From positions 554,234,705 through 554,298,704 of the forward strand of contig NC_092872.1 in the NCBI RefSeq assembly GCF_028372415.1: a stretch of 64,000 bases of DNA, written 5' to 3'. The notes beneath the pieces are model-generated. The model did not search any database. It was not told the origin of the DNA and was given only the letters and a program-made list of their open reading frames with translations. How positions within the stretch are numbered: position 1 is the stretch's first letter; each line of letters opens with the position of its first letter. Position numbers and translations under genes: made by a program. The DNA comes from Notamacropus eugenii (taxonomy: Eukaryota; Chordata; Mammalia; Diprotodontia; Macropodidae). This document shows positions 1 to 10,965 of the stretch, piece by piece.

Positions 1-733
1 GAGAAATGGAATGGGGCAAATTATCTCTCATAAAAGAGGCAATCAAAAGACTCATTAGTGGAGGGATAAAGAGGGGAGGTGAGAGAAAAACATGAAGTCT
101 ACTCTCATCACATTCCACTAAAGGAAAGAATAAAATGCACACTCATTTTGATATGAAAACCTATCTTACAATACAGGAAAGTGGGGGATAAGGGGATAAG
201 CAGGGTGGGGGGGATGATAGAAGGGAGGGCATGGGGAGGAGAGTGCAATTTGAGGTTGACACTCATGGGAAGGGATAGGATCAAAAGAGAATAGAAGTAA
301 TGGGGGACAGGATAGGATGGAGGGAAATATAGTTAGTCTTATACAACACAACTATTATGGAAGTCATTTGCAAAACTACACAGATTGGGCCTATATTGAA
401 TTGCTTGCCTTCCAAAGGGAAGGGGTGGGGAGGGAGGGAGATAAAGAAGTTGGAACTCAAAGTGTTAGGAACAACTGTCGAGTAATGTTCTTTCCACTAG
501 GAAATAACAGATACAGGTAAAGGGGTATAGAAAGTTATCTGACCCTACAGGACAAAAGAGAAGATGGAGACAAGGGCAGAGATGGATGATAGAAGAGAGA
601 GCAGATTGGTCATAGGGGCAATTAGAATGCTTGGTGTTTGGGGGGGAAGGGGATAAAAGGGGAGAAAATTTGTAACCCAAAATTTTGTGAAAATGAATGT
701 TAAAAGTTAAATAAATAAATTTATTAAAAAAAA
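1..733 (+). mobile_element. 3' end of HAL1-like (ORF2-less L1) element
   Basis: The purine-rich sequence matches the reverse complement of 58435-59180 closely throughout. It ends in an A/T-rich tail (about 704-733), so the element reads left to right. It is cut by the window start; ORF1 would lie upstream. Two L1-tail-like blocks occur in series: the first with GGAACTCAAAGTGTTAGGA near 450-470, the second with AACCCAAAATTTTGTGAAAA near 675-694. The high similarity to the 58-61 kb copy suggests a relatively recent insertion. Confidence 0.8.
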
Positions 734-929
734 ATGAGATAACTAGGTTCAATTTTTCTTCCCAGAAGAAGGGAGGTGGGACATCTTTGGTAAAGAGAGG
801 AAAATTATTAGAGGTATCAGGGTCAGAGACCCCAAAGCATACATATTTGAGAGACAGAATAGCCACAGTTGTAGTTGCATTAGTGTTAACGAACACATAG
901 TAAAGTTGCCCAAAGGTATAGTGTTTTGA
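734..929. other. no recognised feature
   Basis: Between the element tail and the next L2 fragment I see no repeat or coding signal I can name. Confidence 0.4.
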
Positions 930-1140
930 GATTGTTCAAGAACTTGCATGGAGTTAGAACTTTATTCAGTAGGCAATGGGGAGACATTTAAAGGTTGGAA
1001 GTGAAGGGGTGACCAGGCTAGCAATTTAAAAGTTAGTGTGTCAGCAGTGTGTAGGCTGGAATTGATAGGAGAGACAGTAGAGACAAGACTTGTTAGGAGT
1101 TTGTTTTGATGGTCCAATTACTCGGTAATGTTATTCTAAG
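930..1140 (-). repeat. L2 LINE fragment
   Basis: The order 'agtgtg...gtaggctggaattga...gagacagtagagacaag...' follows the antisense of the L2 3' region, where the retained-strand motif encodes the 'caatagtcca' and 'ctggactattg' segment. Strongly decayed. Confidence 0.5.
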
Positions 1141-1189
1141 GCAATAACCCATGGGGAAAAAGGGTGAGAGTAGTTTTAGCTTTTCTTTT

Positions 1190-2015
1190 TTTAAGATTTA
1201 ATTTAGCATTGTTTTCCTTCATAAACTGTGTTGTATTTTTTTTTATTTTTTTATGTCTAAAATTCTTTTTTTAAAGAACCTCTCTTTCACTTTCCAATGA
1301 CTTCTTTCCCACCACCAACCTCCAAAGAGATAAGCAAAGGTAATCATACAATGATCCCATCTGAATATATATACAGCCCATCCCTTCTCTGATAAGAAAT
1401 GGAAGGTATGATTGTATATATATGTGTGTATGTGTGTATACACATATATACAGGTGTGTATATATATATAATATGTATATATGTATGTATGTATATGTTA
1501 CACGCATATTCTTCATGCATATTCTCTGATAAGAGATGAGAGGTATGCTTCATCATCAGTCTTCTGAAGTCATGTTTGGCCACTGCATTTATTAGAGTTG
1601 TGAAATCTTTCAGGATTGTTTTCCTTTAAATTATTATGGTCATTATACTAATTTTTTCTGTTTCTACTTTTTTTCTTTGCATTTGGAAAGTCTTCCAAAA
1701 TTTCCCACAATTCTTCATATTCCTCATTTTTTATATCACAGTAATATTTCATTACATGAATGTGATGCCATTTCTTTACCCAGTCTACTTTTCTTCTAGA
1801 TCATTGCTACTATAAATATTCTTATATACACGAAACTTCTAATCCCCTACTCCCCCACTATGTTTATACTCTTCTAGTTTATACCTACTAATGGTATTTA
1901 TAGGTACTAGAGTAGGTACAATTAAGTGATTTTTTGTCTTACTAGGCACTTAGGTACCATTTTCCAAAACAGTTGGACCAATTCACAGCTCCACTAACAG
2001 TGCATTAGTGCATTC
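1190..2015 (-). repeat. L1 3' region fragment, decayed
   Basis: Antisense L1 ORF2 C-terminal landmarks appear in order: ACTATAAATATTC near 1810 (the 'tataaatatt' of L1), then CCATTTTCCAAAACAGTTGG near 1957 and AATTCACAGCTCCACTAACA near 1980. Poly-T-rich DNA on the left (about 1215-1275) fits a minus-strand tail. It is interrupted by a TA/TG microsatellite. Confidence 0.65.
1415..1498. repeat. compound (TA)n/(TG)n/(TATG)n microsatellite
   Basis: Direct TATATATG, TGTGTATG and TATGTATG runs lying inside the L1 fragment. Confidence 0.95.
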
Positions 2016-2017
2016 AC

Positions 2018-2385
2018 TTTATATTCCAGCCAAACTGTTCTATTATCTGTTTTCAAACTTGACTACCAACTCACACATCTAAGTATTCTCTCAAACTGCC
2101 ATGCATTCCAGGAATTCATTCCCTCCTCTTGGAATCCTTGTCTTTTTTCTTGAATTTATTCAGGGCTCTTCCTTTTCTGAAAAATCTTCCCTGATTCCCC
2201 AAGTTCTAATACCCACCCCTTCCTCAAATTTTCCTGAATTCTGTGCATAACTGCTATATCACCAGAGCAGAAAGCAAAAAAAGTAAAGACATTTAAAAAA
2301 AAATAATTTTATTCCCAGTGTTTAGTTAGGTGTCTGGAACATTAGATACTTCATAATTATTTTATTGAATTGAATGAAATGTTAA
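2018..2385 (+). repeat. L2 LINE 3' end
   Basis: L2 3' landmarks in order: TTCCAGCCAAACTG, a 'ccctcctcttggaatcc' segment, 'aatcttccctgattcccc', and a terminal segment like GTGTCTGGAACATTAGATAC ending in TTGAATTGAATGAAATG. Confidence 0.75.
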
Positions 2386-2457
2386 TTCCTGCAACTCTCT
2401 TTTCACGGATGACTCATAATTAGGAAAATTAAAATTCATTCAGGACATTCTTTTAAA

Positions 2458-2612
2458 GCTATTTATTTATTTATTCATTCATTCATTTTTTTGTTTTCAA
2501 CATTCACATTTATAAGCTTTTCACTCCAAAATTTTACCTCTCTCTGTCTCTCCTCCCCCTTCCCAAGAAGGCATGCAATCTGATATAGGCTGTACATGTA
2601 CAATCATCTATC
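2458..2612 (-). repeat. 5'-truncated L1 3' tail
   Basis: It begins on the left with (ATTT)n/(ATTC)n, the reverse complement of an A-rich tail. It then shows CCAAGAAGGCATGCAATC and GGCTGTACATGTACAATC, also seen antisense in the L1 tail at 40370-40430. Confidence 0.75.
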
Positions 2613-2640
2613 AGAGCATTCTTAAGCAATACTAGGGGCT

Positions 2641-2725
2641 AGGAATTCAATAAATTCAATTTTATTCAATTCTATAAACATTTATTAAGCATCTATTTTG
2701 TGCAAGGCAAAGTGCTAGGTTCTGT
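2641..2725 (-). repeat. L2 3' terminus, antisense
   Basis: TTCAATTCTATAAACATTTA followed by TTAAGCATCTATTTTGTGCA is the reverse complement of the L2 end 'tgcacatagtaggtgcttaataaatgtttgttgaa'. Confidence 0.7.
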
Positions 2726-2870
2726 CAAATAATTCCTCACATTTGTCTAACTCTTTACAGTTTTTGAACAGATTTCATATATATTGTGTCTCTGGATGCT
2801 CACAACAAACCTTGTATGTATTGCCAACCTGTTGAGATAACATCACCTCTCAGGTTGGGACAGAGTGAAA
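2726..2870 (-). repeat. MIR-type SINE, decayed
   Basis: Contains ACTCTTTACAG, GATGCTCACAACAAACCTTG and a degenerate CORE region, as in antisense MIR with the 'tttgatcctcacaacaaccctgt' 3' extension. Confidence 0.5.
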
Positions 2871-3824
2871 ACATATATATGACACACTAGGAGAAAAATG
2901 AACACTAGTCTTGATCAAAGTAAATAAACTCAAAATTAAAAACAAAATAGGACTCAATGTTCTTCTAGCTCACATTTTCTTTGCTTGTGGACCAGAGTAT
3001 TTAACAATTTGGTTTTTAAAGGTTTTTAACGATAGTGGACCTAAGTGTTGTTTTTTAAATTTTTATTAGTCAAGAGGCTATCTTCAAAGTACCAGTAAAC
3101 TTAGAGGGTCTGGCTTCTTTAAGTAAAAAAATCTCTTTTTGATAACCGAGAATTTCTTGTAATGCCTTTTTAGGGGGAGGATAATTATCATATGGATTAG
3201 ATGACTACTAGGAATTGCTTTATCATAACATTTTTCTATATTCCCTTTAATGAACTTGATAATGCATTTTATTATCATTTTGTAAAATCTTGGTATGTAA
3301 ATTATAGGTTTTATACCCAAGATATATTGATTCAAGAAGGTTTGGTGGTTTTGTTTTGTTTGTCGGTTTTGAAGGGTGAGTGGGGAATGGAAAAATCAAA
3401 CATGTCTGTAGTTAAAAAAACCCACAAAGCCCACATTTATCCATTTATTATTTTTCCTCTACAGAAAAATGCAACTCTCTACCCTTTCCTCCATCTTTCC
3501 TCTACACAATATTTTATATGATTTTGAGACCTTGATTTGCCCTCAGTCTTCCTCTCACCTAGAGATGCCGTCAACCTTTGACCCATGTACATGTCTCCTG
3601 AGAGGTCTCTTGACTTGTCAGCTATGCTGTGGAACCCCCATGGAGACACTGTGACTAGCAGCTGACAGGAAAACATCTTGTGTCAAACCAAAATCCCATC
3701 AATTTGCCCAAGGACATTTGAACTCACCTTTTATTTTAATCCACTTGGGGAAAAAAGTGAAGGGAGGAATCGATTTCCCTCTACCTTCCCTGGTTACTAA
3801 AGAGAATGTAGTCAAGGAAATCAA
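2871..3824. other. unique sequence, no gene seen
   Basis: No repeat family recognised. Short open frames here (for example 3201-3521, plus strand) lack any recognisable domain and look like chance. The part at 3540-3720 has higher GC content and no repeat signature. Confidence 0.5.
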
Positions 3825-4420
3825 AGAAGGAAAGGGCACATATATGCCACAATATTCTTAGCAGCACTTTTTGTGATATAAAAAAAACCCAAACCAACAA
3901 GACTGAAAACAATGTCCTTCTATTGTAGCTTAAGAGATAATAGAATGATTTTATTCTATGAAGAATAATTATAATGAAGAACTTCAAGGAATATTGTAAA
4001 GTTTATATGGACTGATACGGAGTGAAGCAAGCAGAATGGAGAAAAACTACACCACAAAAAAATGAATATACATGTCGTTCATATTATTTATTTATTTATT
4101 TTTGCTGTTTTGATTTTATTTATTTATATATGCTACTTCATATAATTTATATTAATAAGAGATATCATTAAGTGGACATAAACTCTGAATAATTGTAATG
4201 ACCAATATGGGTCCAAGAATGAAGATGAGGCACATCTCCTTCCTTTTGTATGGAGATGAGGGCCTCCACGTACAAGATGTCACATATATTGTCATGTGTA
4301 ATCACTGTATGTATTGGTTTTATTTTACACTTTCTTTAAGAGAGAAAATTCAATGGAGATGTAACATCTAGAAATAACTATAATGTGAAAAAAGAGGAAA
4401 TCAATAAAACTTATGAAAAT
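3825..4420 (+). repeat. L1 3' end and 3' UTR fragment
   Basis: CACAATATTCTTAGCAGCAC near 3850 and GAGTGAAGCAAGCAGAATGG near 4020 match the sense L1 C-terminal and 3' region. TAATGACCAATATGGGTCC near 4196 continues into an L1 3' UTR. An A/T tetranucleotide-rich stretch (4081-4140) splits it. Confidence 0.7.
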
Positions 4421-4599
4421 ACTTTCCTTTAGAGAATGGATACATTTAAATACTCTAGCATTTTTTTTATAACCTTTATATCTTATGACGAAGGGAAAAA
4501 TATTATCTTTCCCCAAATCTTGCTTGGAATTGCCTTTTGGAAGATGTAGACATCATGTAAATGTTGTTAAAGCTGGATTTGAACACTGATCAGCTGGTG

Positions 4600-4671
4600 T
4601 TATTGGTGGTATCGTATCATCTCTATTAGCTTCAATTTCTTTACCCACAAAATGTGGAGATTGACGTTGAG
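4600..4671 (+). repeat. MIR SINE, left part (split by MITE)
   Basis: Contains AGCTTCAATTTCTTTACCCA and CAAAATGTGGAGATTGAC, the MIR 'cagtttcctcatctgtaaaatgagg' zone. It resumes after the MITE at 5149. Confidence 0.6.
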
Positions 4672-5140
4672 CAGAGATATCAAACACAATCTCCTATTGC
4701 TCTCATGAGACCAATATCACTCCTGAGCATGGCCTTAACCAGATTAAAGTGTAACTGAGAAACATTTAACAAAATAGATAAAAATAGAGTAAAACATAGA
4801 AATAATATATGTTATTTTTCCTAAATCACTATGCAACTTTTTGCTGCTTTTCAGTCATTTTTCTATCATATCTTACTCTTGAGGACCTCATTTAGAGTTT
4901 TCTTGGCAAAGATCCTACAGTGGTTTGCTACTTCCTTCTGAAGCTCATTTTATAGATGAGGAAAGTGAGGCATACAAGATTAAGTGACTTGCCCAGGGTC
5001 ACACAGTTAATGAGTGTCTGAGGCTAGATTTGAACTCAGGAAGATGAGTCTTCTTGACTCCAGGCCCACCACTGATCCTTGCACCTACAAGGATCCTTAT
5101 ATGGTTTAGTGGTCCCCATTTCTATCTGAGTTGGATACTG
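4672..5140. mobile_element. hAT-type MITE with nested MAR1-like SINE
   Basis: The left end CAGAGATATCAAACAC and the right end GAGTTGGATACTG are decayed forms of inverted termini of the CAGAGGTGTCAAAC type. A second copy lies at 55111-55310. Flanking 8-mers ACGTTGAG (4664-4671) and ACTTAGAG (5141-5148) agree at 6 of 8 positions, as expected for an old hAT target duplication. Internal shared sequence includes TAAAACATAGAAA. A SINE at 4840-5087 interrupts it. Confidence 0.65.
4840..5087 (-). mobile_element. MAR1-like CORE-SINE
   Basis: Antisense order: the RTE-like tail (TTGCTGCTTTTCAGTC), then TTTTCTTGGCAAAGATCC, ATTTTATAGATGAGGAAAGT, the CORE segment GTGACTTGCCCAGGGTCACA and TTTGAACTCAGGAAGATGAG. 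It sits wholly within the MITE and so is younger than it. Confidence 0.85.
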
Positions 5141-5148
5141 ACTTAGAG

Positions 5149-5198
5149 CATCTCCAAGTTTATTTCTAGCTTCAATTGAGATCCTAAAGATTGTCACC
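5149..5198 (+). repeat. MIR SINE, right part
   Basis: CATCTCCAAGTTTATTTCTA then GCTTCAATTGAGATCCTAAA continues the MIR 3' region ('gacctctaaggtcccttccagctctaaatc') interrupted at 4671. Confidence 0.55.
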
Positions 5199-5275
5199 CT
5201 GGTATTAAGTGGCAGAGCCATAAGTTCTAATATAAGTTCTAATGACTTCAGGTATAGCACTCTTATCACATCACA
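5199..5275 (-). repeat. MIR fragment
   Basis: TTAAGTGGCAGAGCCATAAG and GACTTCAGGTATAGCACTCT resemble the antisense MIR 5' half ('taagtggcagagccaggatt'). Confidence 0.45.
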
Positions 5276-5479
5276 GTATTTGGACAAGGTCCATAGCTAA
5301 TAAGGTTATTTTAGTACTTTTTCTTTTATAATCATGATATGGATAAAGAACCAGCAAAGGAGAATGAGAACAGTCAGACAAATAGGAGATTCAGAAGTTA
5401 ATAGTTTTGTTTGCTAATAATTTAAAAACATAAATATGTTCTATCTTCCAAGTTAAATTGTCCATCTATCTTTTTATAA
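5276..5479. other. no recognised feature
   Basis: AT-rich sequence with no repeat I can name and no coding signal. Confidence 0.4.
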
Positions 5480-5655
5480 TTGACTCCTCTTTTCTGAGCC
5501 TCAATTTTCTGTACTGTCAAATGAAGAAATTGAACTCAAAGGTTTCTTGGATGACTTCCGTATCTAGTATTTTGTATTTCAAAAGATTTAGAACTGAAGA
5601 GGACCTGTCTATCCCATTCTCTCTAGGTTTTCATATTATTCTTGTAACTTCTCTA
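5480..5655 (+). repeat. MIR 3' part plus flank, duplicated copy 1
   Basis: CTGAGCCTCAATTTTCTGTA and TGAACTCAAAGGTTTCTTGG are MIR-like. About 70 bases after the MIR resemble those after the MIR at 6130-6305 (GAGGACCT, then 'aggttttca' in both), suggesting a local duplication. Confidence 0.5.
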
Positions 5656-6084
5656 CCAACAAAATGCTGATCATAGGAGTGTGTGTGCATTGTATGTGCT
5701 TAATACCTGTATTAGTGAATGAATGATAGGGTTAAAAATCAAAGCCTCTATTCAGCTTCCAAGAAGTCTTTCCTCTGTTCCTTCTTAACCTCTTCTCTTC
5801 CACCCCACTACAATTCATGGGAGAAACAGGGAAATTTGAGGTCCTAGAAAGTTGAAGCTGTTAAAGAGAGAAAATTGATGGCTTTGAACATCTCCAGACT
5901 TTGCTTCCCATTTCCTCTATATGAAGAACAACCATTGACTTAAAATGTAGGTTATGTTCTGCATAGCAGTGAGTCAGATTTGTAAAACAGAATTTTCCTG
6001 TCCTGGATGTAGACCCTCAAAATCACAATCCAGGATACTGCAGTGGTCTGGGGAAACAGAAGGGTGAATGAATTGAACCAGAAA
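5656..6084. other. unique sequence
   Basis: No repeat or gene recognised. Moderately balanced composition, no long open frame. Confidence 0.45.
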
Positions 6085-6305
6085 TGAGGGGACTTGATTT
6101 CTGATCCCTATATTTCCCCTCCTGCTTTGAGTAACTGTCCTTTCTTTTTAACTCTCAATATCCTCCATTTTCAAATGGGGGGTTGAACTCAAAGTTTTCT
6201 TGTGTCCCTTCCACATCCAGAATTCTATTACTCTGAGAATTTCAAACAGAAAGAGACCTAACTACTTTCTCCTTCTAAGTTTTCACGTAGCTCTTCTCTC
6301 CTGGT
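6085..6305 (+). repeat. MIR SINE plus flank, duplicated copy 2
   Basis: A decayed MIR (TCAATATCCTCCATTTTCAA, then TTGAACTCAAAGTTTTCTTG) followed by a flank similar to that of the copy ending at 5655. Confidence 0.5.
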
Positions 6306-7540
6306 CCTCCTGCTATTTGCTTGAGCTTTCTTTTTTACTCATCTTTATTTTTTCTTTATCCTTATCATATTAATGAACCTTATATGTCTCCCAAGCCTAT
6401 CTTCTTTTTCCTACTCATTTATCTAATTAGATGATCTCATTTCCTGTTGATTGAATTAAAATTTCTTTGCAGATGATTCCAAGATCTACACATCTAGTCC
6501 TTATTTTCTCCTGAGCTACAATCACTCATCTTCAGCTCTGATTTGTACATCTCAAACTACACAAACTCAAAGTCAACATATCCAAAATAGAACTTATCTA
6601 TCAAGAAATTAAGAAGACTCACTTTCACCCCTTCTGTCCTTTCTAATGAGGGCATGGCCATCCTCCTAGTCACTCAGGTTAGAAATCTCAATGGCACCTC
6701 AAGTCTTGACTCTCCCTCTCCCTCATGCAGCCAATCCATCGCCCTATTTTGTTTCTAACTTTACAATATCTTTCTTTGATCTTCTCTTTTCTCCACATTT
6801 ATAGACACAGGCCTAATTCAGGCCTTCATCACATCTCACCTGGACTATTGCAACAGATATCTAACTGGTCTCTCTTCGATAATTCTCTCTACATTCTAAG
6901 CCATTCTCCATCCAGCTGTCAAGGTGATCTTGCTAAAGCTTGGTCTGACCTATTCATCACCCTCCCTGTTAGCTCAATTTACTTCGATGGCTTCCTATGA
7001 CCTGCAAGATCAAATATAAAGTTCTCTCTTTGGCATTTAAAGCTCTTTATAATCTGGCCCCTTCTTAACCTTTCCGGTCTTCTTCCACCACACTCCCTCT
7101 ACTCTATGATCCATTGAGTCTGGTCTGCTTACGGTTACTTGATCATGACATTCATTTCACATTTCTTCCCCTTGTGCCAGCTGTCCCCCATGCCTAGAAT
7201 GTCCTGTCCCCTCACCTCTGTCTTTTGGCTGTCCTGGCTTCCTTTCAGATTCAGCTCTGATCCTGCCTTCTCCAAGACTCCTCTTCTGGTGCTTTTATCT
7301 ACTAATTGTTCCATTCTCAGATTACCTTGTGTTTACACAAGGTCTCTTGTATCTTGAAGGAATCTAGTGATTTACATTTGGTACTTCCATCAGAACATGA
7401 GTTCCTTTAAGTAAAAGACAGCTTTTTTTCCTCCTCCTCTCTTAACGTTCCCAGTATTTAAAATGGAGGCACATAGTAAAAATTACTATTTGCTAAATTT
7501 GTTAAATTATTTGTTAATAAATGCTTGTTGAATGACAGCT
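6306..7540 (+). repeat. long L2 LINE 3' segment (about 1.2 kb)
   Basis: L2 landmarks run in order: GATGATTCCAAGATCTACAC, TCCAAAATAGAACTTATC, 'gtcttgactctccctctccct', ACCTGGACTATTGCAACAG, GTGATCTTGCTAAAGCTTGG, TGGCATTTAAAGCTCTTTAT, GCTGTCCCCCATGCCTAGAA and the end TTAATAAATGCTTGTTGAAT. It covers the ORF2 end and 3' UTR, with no intact frame. This is the longest L2 copy in the window. Confidence 0.85.
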
Positions 7541-7544
7541 TAAA

Positions 7545-7690
7545 GACCATTCAATCTACCCTCTCAACCAACATATGAGGAAATTGAGATCTGGAGATCT
7601 AAAGGGCTTTGTACATGTGACCCAGTATTCAAACCCAGATCCTTTGACACTAATGTCCGTTGCCTTTGTACCAGGATGCTGTCTCATTTG
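7545..7690 (-). repeat. MIR SINE
   Basis: Antisense MIR: ACCATTCAATCTACCCTCTC, ATATGAGGAAATTGAGATCT, TATTCAAACCCAGATCCTTT. Confidence 0.75.
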
Positions 7691-8396
7691 CGTATGATGT
7701 TCTCTCTTCTGTACCTGAAAAGAGGGCCTCATCGTCCAGCAAATTCTATTCAGCACTTTTTTATAAGCACTAAATTGATTTCCTTCTGTGAATACTAAAT
7801 CCTCCTTCTCAGTATCCCCTTCTGGAAAAAAAAAATCTATAAATCACAAAACAAACCGAGAAAATAGGAAAGAAGTAAAAAAAAGAGAGAGACGCTTTCT
7901 TTTCATGTTTCTCAAACACCTTCTTGTGTTTCATCTCTGTGGTCTGTTTCTGTTTTGTTGTTCATCTTTGCTGAGTGGCCCACAAGGATCTGGTTTTACA
8001 ATTTTGGCTGAGATTTTGCGACTACCTTTCTCGCTTTGGCCCTGACACAAGCATGATTCAGGCAAAGAATTAGCTTGGGAAGCAGATCCTGCACTCGAGC
8101 CTAAGAATAAATAGGTGGCTGAGACAGCTTATCCAAAGCAAATCATTTTTTAAACTACCTTAGGGATTCCTTTACAGAAAACGGCTTTTTGGTACATCTC
8201 CTGTTCAGTTTCTTTTTCTCTGTTTATCTTACTGTCTTTTTTTTTTCCGACATGACTTTATCACAGCTTTTTATGATGGGCATATGTGTATATTTAAAAT
8301 GTGCTAGCACATACTCAGACACCCCCATGTGTTACATTGTGATATGCATTCAAAGCTTCATTAAAATAGAAACAACAAAAGACTAACTTGAAAAGG

Positions 8397-8398
<2 letters not shown>
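7691..8398. other. unique sequence
   Basis: Contains A-rich stretches at 7826-7884 but no recognised repeat. The short plus-strand frames at 7788-8045 and 8189-8386 have no identifiable domain. Confidence 0.45.

Positions 8399-8434
<36 letters not shown>
8399..8434. repeat. (AC)n microsatellite
   Basis: About 18 uninterrupted AC units. Confidence 0.97.
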
Positions 8435-8438
<4 letters not shown>

Positions 8439-9654
8439 AGACCCAAATTCACAATTAGCTAAGTCCTGCTGACCTGGGCTTCTGGGGGAGGGGCAGAGCT
8501 CTATTGGAGGGTGGAGTAGAGATATACCATGAAAGAATGCTTGCTAGGAACTCTTACTGCCCTTTGAAGATGCTCTGCTTTTAGTTCCTTGCATTTATAG
8601 GCACCAAAAATGAAGGACACATTTTAGGGGATGCAATTGATAACGGTACCCAAAGAAGGGCCTTTGTTTCAGGAAGACTTTTTGGATTAAGTCTAGGGCC
8701 AATTCATTGCCTTGGGTACGTGTACAGGGCTCCCACTGAAAGAAGTGACGGGATCATTGTCAGCCTGACCTTGGCCTTCTGTTGCCTCTGCATCCTTGTC
8801 ATTCAGACTAAGACTGCCCTCCCAGTGGTTGCAATGAGGTTAGTCAGTTGTTCATTGCTGAGTGACAAGCCAGGGTGGTGACTCCTCTTTGTCTGCTCCT
8901 GTCAGGGAGGAGCAGAAAAGAAATTAACTTCCTTTCTTGTAAAGTGCAGGCAATGAGGCAGGCTTACATCAGAGGGCCAGCCATTATGAAGAATAACTAA
9001 CAAATGGTTATAATTTTAATTAGCAATGTTTGTTAATGCAAAGATTACAAATGATTCTCAGGCAATGGCAAATTTTCCCTTGGATGATGGGATGAAGGGA
9101 TCCATTTTCCCCCTCCTGGTTTTAAGATTCACTGCCAGTAAGAAAATATTTGGCTCCCTACCTCCTCCTCATATCAATCCCCTTTTCAATCCATGTAAAA
9201 TGGGGCTCTCAGAAGCAGAGGCCAAACCACACAGTGACATTTAGTAGATTGGAAAGGAAGCTTAGTCATGCCAAGAACAAGTACTCCCAGTTCCATGGAG
9301 ACTGAGTCAACATGGGTGCTGAGGCAAGTGGTTCTAAGAGCTGGGCAAGGATTAATTTCATGCCAGTGACATTACATGGGCAAGTGGACGATCCACTTTC
9401 AGTTTGAGAATAAATGGGGGGAAATGAACACCATGAGAATGGCATTAGTATGACTTCATTTTTATATAATGAACTCCTGCTGACTTATCAGATTCCAAAG
9501 AATTGAGAAATAATATGGAAATTCTACAAGGCACAGAAAAAATAGGCCTACCAGATACCACCTGGTTTAGATGCCAAAATCAGAAACAGAAAGAACTATT
9601 GTACGTGGGATACGCACATGGTAGAGTGAAAAAAAATTTTTAAAAACTAAAAAC
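8435..9654. other. 1.2-kb repeat-free block, candidate conserved non-coding DNA
   Basis: No transposon signature is visible. Composition is balanced compared with the neighbourhood. A homeodomain/forkhead-like cluster lies at 8996-9050. The lack of repeat insertion in a repeat-dense window is suggestive, but conservation is not shown by the sequence alone. Confidence 0.4.
8996..9050. promoter_or_regulatory. homeodomain/forkhead-like motif cluster
   Basis: TTTTAATTAGC (homeodomain TAATTA) is followed closely by ATGTTTGTTAATG (forkhead TGTTTGT(T)A, plus TTAAT). Motif matching only; activity is unknown. Confidence 0.25.
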
Positions 9655-9825
9655 AAACAAAAAAGCATCTCTACTTGTAGGACCTAGGTTGAAATCTTGA
9701 CTCAGACATTTATTTTCTGTGTGACCCTGTGTAAGTCACTTACTCCTCTAGGTATTCGTTTCTTTGTCTAAAAAATGAAGGGATCAGACTAGAATGCTGT
9801 TCTCCAAGGTTCTATGATCCTACTC
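9655..9825 (+). repeat. MIR SINE
   Basis: GGTTGAAATCTTGACTCAGA, TGTGACCCTGTGTAAGTCAC, AAAAATGAAGGGATCAGACT and TTCTATGATCCTA in the MIR order. Confidence 0.85.
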
Positions 9826-10194
9826 TGGGCACTTGCCTGTGTATGGAGTGATTTAAGAGGACTTACAAGGCCTTGTCTGCCTCCCTCCATTACTGATTGG
9901 TCCTTGTTTCACTCATCCCCACTACTACAATAATCTATCAAATTGTCATCCTCTCTCTAGGTTACATAAAAGGCAAACAAACATACAAACAGTCAGGATA
10001 TATATTATAGGAGTCAAGGTCACAGACTTGACCACATAATCCCTCGAAGGTCATTACTAAAATGCACCCATGTATGTTTCCTGGGAAAGGAAGGAGGGAA
10101 GGCCGTTTTTGTGGAGTTGAAGACAAGTTCCTTCCTGTGCCTTATCTCATTAGTATGCACAAGTTTATACTATGTGCAGGCTGATTATTCATGG
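9826..10194. other. no recognised feature
   Basis: No coding signal and no repeat family I can name with confidence. Confidence 0.4.
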
Positions 10195-10395
10195 AGTCTT
10201 AGAACATTATAGCTAGAAGGACATCAGAGATCATCCAGTACTCTTCCCTCACTTAACAGATAAAGAAATAGAGACCAAGCAAGGGTGGAGAAGCACTTAG
10301 ACTTGACCAAGTTCACACTGCTAGTTAGTATCAAAGTTAGGACAGCAATTTATATCTCTTAAGTTGACAGTATCCTCTCCACTATACCACGTTGA
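10195..10395 (-). repeat. MIR SINE
   Basis: Antisense MIR: GAGTCTTAGAACATTATAGC, TCAGAGATCATCCAGTACTC, TTAACAGATAAAGAAATAGA, ending with CCACTATACCACGTTGAC. Confidence 0.8.
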
Positions 10396-10689
10396 CTCAT
10401 GCAGTGCCATATTGATTTCTTTGGAAAGCTCAGAGAGCTTTTAGCATAAGACAGTTAATGCAAGTTGCAAAATTTGGGAAGGACTTGTCAGCAGGGTCCA
10501 AAATCATTAGGCCAAAATGATGAAATAGCCATGGGAGTTTCCCAGTGGAATAAAAGAGAATAAGGAGCCTGATGCAGGAATCAGTGCTTCAATAGATGGA
10601 GGGAAAGTCCATACAAGACAAAATCTACCTATTTCATAATTTTCCCTAGTTTTGGTCTAGTCTACAAATTGTAAAATTGAATCAGCCTA
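10396..10689. other. unique sequence
   Basis: No recognised repeat or gene. Confidence 0.4.
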
Positions 10690-10790
10690 ATCCTCCTGTG
10701 CTATCTTAACCAAATGATACAAATGAACCCTTAGCAAGTCATTTTTCTCTGGGCTTTAGTTTCCCAATTTGTAAAATGAATAGGCTTTGG
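10690..10790 (+). repeat. MIR 3' half
   Basis: AGCAAGTCATTTTTCTCTGG followed by TTTCCCAATTTGTAAAATGA. Confidence 0.7.
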
Positions 10791-10794
10791 TACT

Positions 10795-10965
10795 GAGGCA
10801 ATAGCACTGAATTTAAGGTCATATTGGCCTGCTTCCATTTTTGGTTGTGCTTCAATGTAGCTTTAAAGGCCAATCATTTCTTCTCTTTAGGCCTCAGTTT
10901 ACTTATTTATAAAATAAAGGAATCAGACTAAATAGTGTCTAAGGTCTGAGGCTCTGGGCTAACAT
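10795..10965 (+). repeat. MIR SINE
   Basis: Follows the previous MIR directly. GCCTCAGTTTACTTATTTAT then AGACTAAATAGTGTCTAAGG match the 3' half. Confidence 0.65.
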
